From: Phymatolithon calcareum
Taxonomy: Eukaryota; Rhodophyta; Florideophyceae; Hapalidiales
DNA: 64,000 nt
Direction: 5' to 3'
Assembly: GCA_977006965.1 (NCBI GenBank)
Contig: OZ345363.1
Coordinates: 1,612,001 to 1,676,000, forward strand
Shown here: positions 55,412 to 64,000 of the stretch, in pieces
Layout: the number at the start of each line of letters is the position of its first letter
Numbering within the stretch: the stretch's first letter is position 1
Position numbers and translations under genes: made by a program
Notes under the pieces: generated by a model
The model's database searches: none
The model's input: the letters and a program-made list of their open reading frames with translations, nothing else
Told to the model about the DNA's origin: nothing

Positions 55412-55975
55412 TTAATGCACAACACCGCAATCCTTGCAATCGCGCCCCTTGACGTGAAACTCCATCTTGAGCGCCAGTTTCTGCGTGCCATCTGCAAGCC
55501 TTACGGCGTGCGGAATGGCCTGAAGAAGCGGATCCAGACACTCTGCGATCGCCTTTGGACTCCCGGGTAGATTGATGATGAGCGCGGTACCACAAATACC
55601 TGCCGTTTGACGCGAGAGAATGGCTGTAGGAACCTTTTCCACAGACACTGCTCGCATGCGCTCGCCGAAACCGGGGAGCATCTTTCCACACACCTTTTGG
55701 GTCACTTCGGGTGTCACATCACGAGGCGCCGGACCTGTTCCACCCGTTGTAAGCACGATACAGCAGATGGATGCGAGTTCGGTCAGCGCCTTGAAGATGG
55801 CGTCCTCATCGTCCGGTACCACGCGCTTCTCCACTCGGCCGACCTCGAAGTGCGACTCCATGTAGGCGATCACCGCCGGCCCGCCGCGGTCCTCGTACTC
55901 GCCGCGGAAGGCTCGATCGGACACTGTCACTACTCCCACGATCGCGGGCAGTGGGTCCGACGTGCTGGACGCCAT
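55412..55975 (-). CDS. Molybdopterin adenylyltransferase (MogA/Cnx1G-like)
   Basis: 187 aa; the ATG at 55975 (MASSTSDPLP) is preferred over an upstream GTG. Single MoCF_biosynth domain. IVGVVTVSDRAFRGEYEDRG (residues 12-31) is the first beta-strand and MPT site; TTGGTG (76-81) followed by PRDVTPE (84-90) is the family's MPT/ATP-binding signature; GTALIINLPGSPKAI (129-143) is the second. The enzyme adenylates molybdopterin before molybdate insertion. In plants and animals this domain is fused to MoeA (Cnx1, gephyrin); here it is separate, as in bacteria. The Cys pair in the C-terminal tail (KGRDCKDCGVVH) is unusual. There is no obvious transit peptide, so it is probably cytosolic. Confidence 0.9.
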   Translation of the reverse strand: MASSTSDPLPAIVGVVTVSDRAFRGEYEDRGGPAVIAYMESHFEVGRVEKRVVPDDEDAIFKALTELASICCIVLTTGGTGPAPRDVTPEVTQKVCGKMLPGFGERMRAVSVEKVPTAILSRQTAGICGTALIINLPGSPKAIAECLDPLLQAIPHAVRLADGTQKLALKMEFHVKGRDCKDCGVVH

Positions 55976-56274
55976 AATAGACTGCGGGCAGACGGGATGG
56001 TCGGTCGATGTCGAAGGGGCTTCTCGCACCGTATGATACGCCTTGCAATCTCGCAGGGTATTTCCATGAGATATGACAACTGCAGCATGAGAGCACTACT
56101 GAACTCAGATGGATGACGGAAAAGTGCGATAAGATATGTCCCCTTCCTGTCGATGAGAAGATACAATAACTTTAAACATCCGCCGTCAATGCGATCCGAA
56201 AAAATCTCAGCTGACAAGCACAGCAAACAAAAATAGATACAAAAACTGTCTGAGTAGAAATAATAAACGTCCCG

Positions 56275-57201
56275 TCATGACGGCAGCATGAGCAAAGCCT
56301 CCCCAACTGGCGCATCCCACTGACACTCTCCAACCTCCCCACTAACAAACTCCAACACTCCCGCAAAAGCCCCAACCGCAATGCCCGCCTTCCCCCCCTC
56401 CCGCTCAGCAACCATCTCCTCCCCCTTCCCCACCCTTGCACAACTCGGCACCGGCGCCAATCCCAACACCGCAACCGGCACCGCCGTCTCCCACCCAAAC
56501 CTCTCCCCAGGCGCCAGCACCGGCTGCACCCTCCTCGCCCCGACCCCACATCCCTCCACACACTTCTGATTCCCCGACGCAAACTCATCAATCCTCCACC
56601 GTCTCCCAACAATCTGCACAAACCCCTCGCCCCCATTCGCCACCTCCACCCACGCCCTAAAAACCGCCAGTGCCCCCCGCTGTTTATCCGACCTCCCCGC
56701 GTCAAATTCCATCCGCACCTCCACAACAACATCACGCGTCACAACCCTTGTCACCCCGCCCCACCGCGCACGTTCTCGCCACGAGTCGAAATCCGCATCC
56801 GCGTCCGAGAGCACCACCGGCGGCGGCTCGATGCGCCGCAAAGTGTCGCGCAGTCTGGCCGCCTGCAGGTACCGCTGCGCGTCCACGGCGGCGTGCAGAC
56901 GCGACTGCACGCGGATATACGGGTCGCGCTGCGAGAGTTTCGAGACGCGGTCGCGCGCCGCGGCGGCAGAGCGGAAGTCCTCGCATTGCACGGCGGACAG
57001 CTCGGCGCGACGCGCGGTGTCGATCAGACGCCAGAGACGGAGACGGGCCGCGGCTTCGCGGGCGCGCAGCGCGTTGCGTGCGCGTCCGAGGCCGAACATC
57101 GCGGTCGGAGGAGGTCGGGCGGTGGAGGGCGGACGGGGGGTGCGCGACGGAGAGGCAGATGGGAGCAGACGCTGCCCGTCGAAGGTTGACACGAACGCCA
57201 T
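56275..57201 (-). CDS. UVR + ApaG domain protein, probably plastid-targeted
   Basis: 308 aa from the ATG at 57201 (MAFVSTFDGQ). An N-terminal ~40 residues rich in Ser, Arg, Pro and Ala without acidic residues looks like a transit peptide. Next, a helical region with two UVR-like repeats (EDFRSAAAARDRVSKLSQRD and DAQRYLQAARLRDTLRRIEP, about residues 70-125), then an ApaG (DUF525) domain: TRVVTRDVVVEVRMEFDAGR, FRAWVEVANGGEGFVQIVGR, RWRIDE, QPVLAPGERFGWETAVPV and a C-terminal strand pair (FVSGEVGECQW). Plant chloroplast proteins with this UVR-ApaG order exist; molecular role unknown (ApaG binds phosphate-containing ligands). GC content is very high with strong G/C third positions, unlike the surrounding transposons. 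Confidence 0.85.
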   Translation of the reverse strand: MAFVSTFDGQRLLPSASPSRTPRPPSTARPPPTAMFGLGRARNALRAREAAARLRLWRLIDTARRAELSAVQCEDFRSAAAARDRVSKLSQRDPYIRVQSRLHAAVDAQRYLQAARLRDTLRRIEPPPVVLSDADADFDSWRERARWGGVTRVVTRDVVVEVRMEFDAGRSDKQRGALAVFRAWVEVANGGEGFVQIVGRRWRIDEFASGNQKCVEGCGVGARRVQPVLAPGERFGWETAVPVAVLGLAPVPSCARVGKGEEMVAEREGGKAGIAVGAFAGVLEFVSGEVGECQWDAPVGEALLMLPS

Positions 57202-58954
57202 GGTCGACGGAGCGGCGTGGAGGGCGAGGGCGATCACGGCAATGGGGGTGGTGTGGCAATGCAATGGATGTCTCGATTGGATGTGGGTGTGGACTGGAGT
57301 TCAGATCCCCTGCCGTGGCGGGTGCTGGATTTCGAAAATGAGCGCATTTGCAGTTTTGCGACAAGTGGCCAGGTCTCAGACAAACGTTGGTGAGCGGGCG
57401 TTCCATTGGTAGGATGGTTTTCACATGGATGTGCATAGCCAATAATATGCGACAGGAAGGTAATTGTTTTTCAGGGCCTTGCCCGTGTAGCGGACACGGC
57501 GTCAATGTTGCTTGAGGTTGGGATAGACGATGTGTTCGAGAAGGAAAAAGAGTCCGAAAAGGAAATTTCCATGCAGATGTCAACCGCATCCAGTAAAAAG
57601 ATGTTACTGCCAGGAATGGGATTCCAAGCGCGAGATAAGTTTGGACAGTTCTCTTTGGTTTTTCAGTGCTACAAGGACGAATCTACATTACTTTACGTCC
57701 TCCTTTGCCGGTGCGACGACGTTTCCCGAACGTGGAGAAACCCTGACGGTTCGAAAAGAGGATACGCCTCCAATGGCATGGGATTTTACTGCACTTCGCT
57801 TTGTACCACTTTACGCACTGCTGCAGCCAGTGCTTGCATTTGTGTACTTCACGTGGTGCTCAGCTTGAGAAGAAGTTAGTGTGAGAAAAGGCATGTCCCC
57901 GAGTTGTGCACTAGATGTCCATACCAGAATTCGTGCCTGAACTCTAAGCCATTATATGGACGTACTGCAGCTCCGCACATCTCTGCTCCGTGGGCAACTG
58001 TTGGAAGCATTCTGTAAACGAAGAAGAAGTGGGTGTTTTCATTTAAAATGCACTCTGCAATAACATCGTTGGGATAGTGTCTTCAGATCCAGGAGACGTC
58101 GGTAAAATAACGCCTGAAATTACTTCCCTTGGACATATTTTAAGTGTTTGTAGCTCTACGTGTTTTCACAGCACAGATTTTCTACACTTCTATTGTGTAT
58201 ACCTTCGATCAACTGGCGTCGAGCAACTGCCAGGCCAGAACAGCGTAGTATTTTCCTTCGTCTCCGACAGGCATGCTATATCATAGAGTAGTGGTACTCC
58301 CTATGTGCATGGGGACACATTACAACTATGCGAAATCAGTTCGTTATGTATGCTCATGGAGTTCTACTTCTGCACTTCAATGCGGCATGTGCTTATTGGA
58401 CGGGTTTCCCGCGCTGATCACTATCTTGTTTCTCATTACGCAGCGTCGATCGACGTTGACATACCACATGAATGAAACTGTGGGGATGCGGATTTCTTAA
58501 TGGGTCTTAAACTTTGTTCCATCATTAAAATATCGTGGCTCAAACTAATAACTGGAGCATCGTAAACAGGTGTACCATCGGCATTTTAGAACGGAGAAGC
58601 TCTTCAGGGCAAGGCACTTTCGATTTCCTTCTGGGAACGAGTCGCTTGGAGTAGTTTTTCGTGAGATCTCGAAACCACCCGCAATTGTTTCGTACTTCGG
58701 AAATTGCAGAGCACAGCTGTTTGCTGCACAAGAACCTGATACCACCTAGTGCAATACTGGCATTCCACCCGGCTGCTTCAGAGTCATTCTCAACAATCCA
58801 GGGCGCCAATATAATTCTTACAGTCTCTGTCACACATCCAATGAAGAGAGCGATGTCACAAGAATTGCTATTGCAGCCTTTTAAACGTGCCGCATCACCT
58901 TGCATTCGTCTCATTTCATGATTGTACTGATTTTCAAACACCGATGCTGTGCGT
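57202..58954. other. About 1.7 kb with no recognised gene
   Basis: Open frames at 57505-57879 (plus) and 58540-58941 (minus, no ATG at the start) lack known domains. The minus frame (GDAARLKGCNSNSCDIALFI, WNASIALGGIRFLC) is protein-like and lies just downstream of the broken gene at 58955; it might be a further part of it. Confidence 0.35.
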
Positions 58955-59125
58955 TCAAGCTCTCCAACTTGAGATGCTGCCTGACATTCCCTTTACATAC
59001 GCGTCAAGCCTGTCTCCAGACTTCAATGAAAGATAATTGTCAACATAAACGTTCGCTTGAAGCACTAGACAATTGGGATCGTTATCCCATGGAAAAGAAG
59101 ACAATGCCGCTTCTCGCCTCGGTAG

Positions 59126-59537
59126 CAGACTTTGGTTGCGTACTATTTTACGCAATGGCGTTCCATGATGCAATACGGGAATACTATTCACAGCTCTGTG
59201 TGCTAGCAATAGTTACTGCAATAATCAGTGACACCACAATAGGTTATTTTTATGGCAATCACAACAAAACGATGTACATCACAAGTAGGGAATAGGGAAT
59301 AACGTAGTTGAACTAGCGTCTGTAATTACTTTGTTCAATACATGTGCTGTTTGGAACCTGGTTGAACGTGCGTCAACATCGTAGTACATTTTTATAAATC
59401 GCTCTGTAATCTAGATTGGATGCTAACATAGGCAACGTAGTGTGCTGAAATAAGAAGTTATTTTTGGTTCTGCAATAGACTATTCCTATTCAATATTGCA
59501 ATAAACGGGAATTGAAATTAATTATGACCTAAGTCTG
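59126..59537 (+). mobile_element. hAT-like MITE, copy 3
   Basis: 412 bp, same ends as copies 1 and 2. Duplication ctcggtag (59118-59125) and cccggtag (59538-59545), one mismatch. It interrupts the unknown gene between QTLP and REAAL. Confidence 0.85.
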
Positions 59538-59873
59538 CCCGGTAGAGTCTGAAAGAATTGGCCGAAGTTCTGACCAGCGTCATACACAAGCTGATACACA
59601 AGAGTAACCATGCTTGAGCCCTCGCCTTCCAAGGACAAGAGTTTGTTTCCGGCAGACAAAACCGTACCGTCCTCTTTTACTAGCTCGACGTTTTCCATGG
59701 GCACGGCAAAACGGACCAACTGAAAACCTGTGATATTTTCAACAGCAGAACGCTGTGCATCATTGATCTCGTTCAAAGACGTTTTATGCCAACCATCTTT
59801 TGCTGCGTCTCCGATAGTCGCATCATAGCGGCATAAATCTGATGTCTTGTCTAGGGCGAGGTGTAATTGAAAG

Positions 59874-60066
59874 GGGATATTTGATGATTTTATTTTGAGA
59901 GCTCCGAAAGCCTCACCTTGTAGTAACGGGACAGCTCTTGTGATATTCTCTAAGCTAAAGTCCTCTGGCTACTCAAAACGTTCTTGATTCGTAATTCTCT
60001 CCCAACAAGAGCTCCTGTGAGTCTCTTGCAGTCAAACTCAATTTCTGTACTCATCTTTGACGATAT
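59874..60066 (-). mobile_element. LINE-V 3' end in unknown gene
   Basis: 193 bp with the V-family C-terminus (KMSTEIEFDCKRLTGALVGR, ELRIKNVLSSQRTLA) and 3' UTR ending …caaatatcccc. The 7-bp duplication ttgaaag flanks it (59867-59873 and 60067-60073); excision joins …TFQ to LHLAL in frame. Confidence 0.75.
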
Positions 60067-60289
60067 TTGAAAGGTAGCATGCATCGATGTGTGATGAGGA
60101 TTGCTCCATAAAGATATCCTGCATCCAGATCGTTGTATCTGTGATATGGTGAGAACAGAGTCACAAACCTCTAAGTAGATCCATTGTCTTTCATAGATCC
60201 TTGAGTTACGTGTACAGGTGCGAGAACAGCAAGTTCCAGGGATGCCTCCAGTTTGGATCTCTGGAAATTCGATAGAGACTCTGCTCAAT

Positions 60290-60715
60290 GCAAGCTCGAG
60301 ATGAAACTTCGGCTCCGCCTCTTCGGCTGCTGCGTGATAACCAATCTTCTCTACAGATGCGAGGCCTGGAAAATGACCAAACAAGTCAAAAGAAAACTGA
60401 ATTCAACTGCGTCCAGAATGTTATCCAAGATAACTGGTCGAACAGTAGAAGACGAGGCTCGAGAGCCCCCACTCGACGTCAGCCCGCGCGCCAGAGATCA
60501 GCGATGGAATTGGCTTAGACATATACTCCGCATGGGCGAGCACCGCACGGTCCGCCATGTGCTACTCCAGTGCGTCAAACGAACCCCGGAATCACTTTTC
60601 AGCGACGTACCCAACCTAAACGTGCAAACAGCTCTACATACTATAGAATAGAATGGAGAAAACTTAGACCATCGAAGCGCTGCTAACATCACTTGGAGGA
60701 ATTTCAGATTTCAAT
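60290..60715 (+). mobile_element. LINE-R C-terminal fragment
   Basis: Codons read LEMKLRLRLFGCCVITNLLY, RCEAWKMTKQVKRKLNSTAS, RMLSKITGRTVEDEAREPPL, DQRWNWLRHILRMGEHRTVR, HVLLQCVKRTPESLFSDVPN, the best-preserved R-family C-terminus in the window (RTE/CR1-like). The 3' end is …cttagaccatcgaagcgctgctaac. Its target duplication is not clear. Confidence 0.75.
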
Positions 60716-61662
60716 ACAATACAAACCTTTGATATCGACAAGCCATCGATACTCAAATCGTACCAGGAACGATACAAGCCATCGAACAGAGCACTCCTCC
60801 GACTTTGTTGACTTCAAACAACATGCCATAAACCGTTCCATGCTGCTATGGATCTTTGAATCCCTTCGACCAATACGTGAGAGTAGTGCGAGTCGTACGA
60901 GAAGCCCTACATTAGTGAATTCGTTGTCCATAAGTGAGCTGTTCACGACCATATAATTGTCCACAGTCCTCTTGATTTGTTCCAAAGACGGGTTAGTGAC
61001 ATTATAGTAATGCTTCATGTCCCCCATTGCCCAGTTGTATAATGATGAGTTACACTTCTTCATGCGCTTGCAAAAACCATTGAGATCACGGATTGCTGAC
61101 AAAAGAAAGCATATAGTGCTCTTCAAGAAATCAAAATGACCAAACAGACGAGTCTGACTTTCCACGATTGCAGCATCTGGAGATGTAGAAGACGAATTCA
61201 TGGTCGACGATTGAGCGGTCGGATATAGCAGAAGAAGTTTGTTGGATCGACGCTGACAACGACGAGACAGGATGTGCGCAGGACAATAATCAAAATCTGT
61301 CGCAGCCCCCACAACCGTCAAGAAGCATATGAAGAAAGGTGGAGGTAGTTCGACGTTGATACCCATGTGCTTGTTACTGATTAACTGCTTATGGCCACAT
61401 AAAATTGACAACAGGGCGTCGCTCTGAAAGTCTCCAATGTCACATGTATCGAAACCTTCACTACTGATGATAAACACAAGAGAACAAGGTGACGGTCGCT
61501 GGAACCTACTCATCATGCGTCTGAGAGCGACAAGGTAGTCGGGCACCGATTGGTATGGGGAGTGATCTGGATTTAATGCTATCCATTTCCTTGAGCTCGG
61601 ATTTGCACCAAGTTTTACAATCCATTGAACAGCGAGGAAAATTCGATATATTCCACGACCTC
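60704..61662 (-). CDS. Unknown open frame (~318 codons), possibly 5' part of the split gene
   Basis: Open from just after a TGA at about 61663 to a stop at 60704. It begins GRGIYRIFLAVQWIVKLGAN and NPDHSPYQSVPDYLVALRRM; later LVFIISSEGFDTCDIGDF, TRLFGHFDFLKSTICFLL, MKHYYNVTNPSLEQIKRTVD. A Ser/Thr-rich linker lies mid-way (SSTMNSSSTSPD). There is no ATG before the middle; it may start in another frame or exon upstream. It ends at the LINE-R junction and shares strand and spacing with the split gene to the left. Family not recognised. Confidence 0.4.
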
Positions 61663-61956
61663 AACGGTAGAGCCGATACTGGCCTTCTTCTGTTCGAGTA
61701 GCTTGCGTTACCGAACTGAAGATAGTGAGCAGAGTGAGGGTCGCTCAGAAAAAAATTCTTTCGACGTCACCACAATGGGCGCGAAGCACAAGAGAAACAC
61801 GGCGGCAGATCGGAGTGGGCACCCATATATTCGGGGATCAGAAAGTGTTGGGGTACACAAAATTGGCAATGGGAGCGTCGCGCTGTAGAGTGTCCATTGT
61901 CAGACCTTTCGAACCATCTGATGTCAGTGAGAAGCACATGAGGACAAGCTAAGGGT
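61663..61956. other. No recognised gene
   Basis: Overlapping short frames on the plus strand with no domain. Confidence 0.35.
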
Positions 61957-61971
61957 CCTCAAATTGAATAG

Positions 61972-62523
61972 AAGAAGAAGAAGAACAGGAAATTTTTATT
62001 ATAGTGTTACAAATGCATCTGCTGACACTTGGGGCAACACTTCTGGCGAGACACGAGGACTCAATCGGAACCCAAAAGCTCCATTTCGCTAAAAGTGGCA
62101 TAGACAGCAAAACTCCAAAAACCTACCTCTGGTCTCACAGAAGAGATCTCGAGGGGGAATATCATATCGCTTATAATACCACGCAGAGTATACCGTCTCT
62201 TGACGAGCGACGGTATGCACATGGGAGTTTGCGACGTCCCGAGTCGTTTCTGCGCCGAGGCGCCATGGGCGAGTTTGGCGACTTCCCGGGTCCGTCGTGC
62301 CGCGCGGCGATCAACGCGGGGGGGTTTACTAATGTCCCCTGTCTTGTCTGCGCCGGAGCGCCTTGGGCGAGTTTAGCGACATCATGGGTCGTCCTTGCCG
62401 TGCATCTCTTTGGGACTTACTCTCGCTCGGCCTGCCCGCCGATCCGCGCGGGGGAGTTTGCGACGTCCCGAGTCATTTCTGCGCCGAGGCGCCATGGGCG
62501 AGTTTAGCGACTTCCCGGGTCCG
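61972..62523 (-). mobile_element. Composite T insertion: LINE-T 3' UTR plus GC-rich repeats
   Basis: A 15-bp duplication, cctcaaattgaatag, stands at 61957-61971 and 62524-62538. Reading the minus strand, the insert starts with GC-rich repeats (62215-62523), passes into the LINE-T 3' UTR (ctcgagatctcttctgtgag…ttggggtttt-like region…cagcagatgcatttgtaac) and ends in TTC repeats. No LINE coding sequence is present. Confidence 0.75.
62224..62522 (-). repeat. GC-rich tandem repeat, ~72-bp core, three copies
   Basis: The unit gggagtttgcgacgtcccga…gcgccatgggcgagtttggcgacttcccgggtccg occurs at 62224-62295 and 62450-62522 almost identically, with a diverged copy at about 62325-62395. Spacing is about 113 bp. 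It forms the 5' part of the composite T insertion. Confidence 0.75.
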
Positions 62524-62538
62524 CCTCAAATTGAATAG

Positions 62539-64000
62539 ATATGAACACATTTGAGTCAAAAACGATCTCTCCCCGTCCCCTTGTCTCCGTCACGAACAAT
62601 GTCCCCATCCATTAGTCAACCTGAATCCTCCAATACGATAATTGCGCATCCCCGATCACATCACCAAGACCGTCAAGAGAATACAATCTGCCTGCTACCT
62701 TGTGAACATCACCACCTTTCCATCAACCCTCGGTCGCTCCCCAAAAATGACCCCATTTCACGCGACACCGCGCGGCGATCCACTTCAACATCCTTCCGAT
62801 GCACCATGTGCCCCGCCTCCTCAACACCCTTCCCCTCCGTCCTTCACTAAAGCCCATCCCCCATACGCATCAACCAGTACGGCAATGCCAACCGTTCCCA
62901 CAACTGCGTACACCCGCGCAACAAAGCTCACCCTTCTCCCGTGCAGCGGCACATCCGCAAACCAGGCCACGAAGCGCGCACATCGAGTCGCTCCGTCACC
63001 CGCGTCCCGCATCGCGTCCGCAAGCGCCGCGCCAAGCGGACCGACGGTGCGCACCCCGTGCTCGGGCTGCATGCGCGCGACATCGCCCTGCATGCGTATG
63101 CTGCGTGTTTCGCGGCGCGCGGGGCGTTCTTTCAAGAGACGGCGGGGGAGCGCGATTCGCGCCGTGGAATGGTACATACGCGTCGTGGCCAAGCCAGGAA
63201 GGCGAAACGGTGCATTGCGGGGCGAGTGCACGCGGAACGTGCGCGCAGAGTGCGCGACGGTAACCGGCGTTGTAAGGTTCCGGACGGAGGAGGGTCGGAT
63301 GCGCACGACGTGCGTGGAGCGGCCGCCGGTGACGGGCGTGGTGCGAACACGGATGACTGCGCCGCGCTGCGGCGTCTCCGCCGCGGACGTCTTTCAGGCT
63401 CGATTGGTCGGGCTTGCAGTCGCGGCGGTTGTCAGTGAGGTTACAGTACGTCAGTTCTGCGGGGAGTGTGCGCGCGAAGGATTGGCATAACTCCCATCAA
63501 TTCGATGGGACGTATGGTGCATCGGCTGCATGCGGTTTCGTTGCGCCCCAACGCGCGATTGTTCTCCTTACACTGCATTACACGATCAATGCCGTGCTGT
63601 TTTGGGGCCAGTGCTCAATGCAAAAGATTGCATCCATGGATCAAATACAACTCATTGGCGTTGCATGTCCATGCGTGTTTTATGTCTGGCGACGGAGATG
63701 GGCAGATCAGGAAACAACAAGCGTTGGTCGCATGTGCCGCGTCGAGGAGCAGCTTGGTTTTTCGCCAAATCTGGGCAGTGCCATTCTATTAACGCTTTTC
63801 ACACACACACGTTCCGTTGACGTACGGGAGCAGACCTCCGCGCCCAACTGACATTCCTCCCCTTCATCGCATCTCGGGTAACGCTTGACAGAGAATCGCG
63901 TTGAGTGCCAAAGAATGTCCGCCTTCGTTTCGCACGCCTTCGTGGCACCGCGTCTGCGCAAAGGGCAGGAGACATGCGCCCATCGATTATTTCCTCCATC
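62539..64000. other. GC-rich end of window, gene uncertain
   Basis: Frames are open on both strands because GC is high. The minus-strand frame (see next entry) has the best third-position bias. Plus-strand frames at 62642-63490 and 63414-63851 are Pro/Arg/Ser-rich and show no domain. A gene may continue past the window edge. Confidence 0.35.
62821..63177 (-). CDS. Possible unknown 118-aa protein
   Basis: ATG at 63177 (MYHSTARIALPRRLL) to TGA. Open upstream without ATG to about 63390 (RTTPVTGGRSTHVVRIRPSS). Reads GPLGAALADAMRDAGDGATR and RFVAWFADVPLHGRRVSFVA, then a hydrophobic VVGTVGIAVLVDAYGGWALV. Strong G/C third-position bias supports this strand over the plus-strand frames. No family recognised. 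Confidence 0.3.
   Translation of the reverse strand: MYHSTARIALPRRLLKERPARRETRSIRMQGDVARMQPEHGVRTVGPLGAALADAMRDAGDGATRCARFVAWFADVPLHGRRVSFVARVYAVVGTVGIAVLVDAYGGWALVKDGGEGC

Larger units (their letters stand above)
58955..60255 (-). pseudogene. Unknown gene split by a MITE and LINE-V
   Basis: From the right, minus strand: EIQTGGIPGTCCSRTC, IYERQWIYLEVCDSVLTISQ, MHATFQ, [LINE-V], LHLALDKTSDLCRYDATIGD, ENITGFQLVRFAVPMENVEL, MVTLVYQLVYDAGQNFGQFF, QTLP, [MITE], REAALSSFPWDNDPNCLVLQ, ANVYVDNYLSLKSGDRLDAY and a TGA after SISSWRA. Removing each insertion with one copy of its target duplication leaves a single open frame. Family not recognised; it may be a host gene or part of an unknown mobile element. 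Upstream it is cut by a LINE-R fragment; the frame at 60704-61662 may be its 5' part. Confidence 0.6.

Noticed and set aside
56670-57589. Several 190-290-codon frames overlapping the ApaG gene
   Set aside because: They are shadows of the GC-rich ApaG gene in other frames and read as Arg/Pro/Ala strings.
62642-63490. A 282-codon plus-strand frame
   Set aside because: Translation is Arg/Pro/Ser/Thr-rich without pattern; the minus strand has better third-position bias. High GC alone keeps stops rare.
1-64000. LTR retrotransposons
   Set aside because: No paired direct repeats with TG..CA ends, no integrase or aspartic protease motifs were seen; the only knuckle (29560-29751) is isolated.

Overview
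The window looks like nuclear DNA of a eukaryote with compact, apparently intronless genes surrounded by dense fields of dead transposons. There are no operons, ribosome-binding sites or CRISPR. A UVR+ApaG protein with a transit-like N-terminus points to a photosynthetic host. Single-exon genes in small islands among repeats would fit a florideophyte red alga such as Chondrus, but that assignment is inference (about 50% sure).

Genes. Convincing single-copy host genes are a secreted S41-type protease (12016-14046) and a minus-strand island at 54-57.2 kb: a tandem-C2 (copine-like) protein, a MogA-type molybdopterin adenylyltransferase and a UVR+ApaG protein. A PHO80-type cyclin occurs twice (703-1809 and 39400-40506) inside a roughly 3 kb segmental duplication whose copies lie 39 kb apart. 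A 119-aa gene of unknown function occurs twice inside an inverted repeat. A further unknown gene (about 58.95-60.25 kb, possibly reaching 61.66 kb) has been split by transposons with its frame otherwise open.

Mobile DNA. At least ten non-LTR (LINE-like) families are present, nearly all 5'-truncated. Local labels used here: V (3' end catatatcccc), P (3' end acaattt then a C run), T (3' end in TTC repeats), A (poly-A), S, G, H (A-rich ends), D, R (RTE/CR1-like C-terminus), Z (with a Cys/His zf-RVT module). Most of these (V, P, T, A, S, G, D) share a Cys-free C-terminal module around a 'GRFPP...ST..L...FG' motif. DNA transposons are two abutting piggyBac-like elements (24738-29240) flanked by CTAG, an internally deleted hAT element (43439-44383), and three copies of a 410-426 bp hAT-like MITE with 8-bp target duplications.

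Layout. 0-3 kb: duplication copy 1. 3-8.3 kb: nested LINE fragments. 8.3-11 kb: no recognised gene. 12-14 kb: protease. 14-16.5 kb: nothing recognised. 16561-24678: giant inverted repeat (two 3213-bp arms, 1692-bp spacer). 24.7-29.2 kb: piggyBac pair. 29.3-38 kb: LINE debris, a tRNA-Arg half and a GC-rich tandem repeat. 38-42.4 kb: duplication copy 2, with a T insertion that copy 1 lacks. 43.1-48.7 kb: a nest in which T holds V and A, V holds hAT and P, and P holds a second A, five of these insertions with recognisable target duplications. 50.6-52.2 kb: V holding two MITEs. 54-57.2 kb: gene island. 59-62.5 kb: transposon-split gene and a composite T insertion. The target duplications let the order of insertion be read directly.
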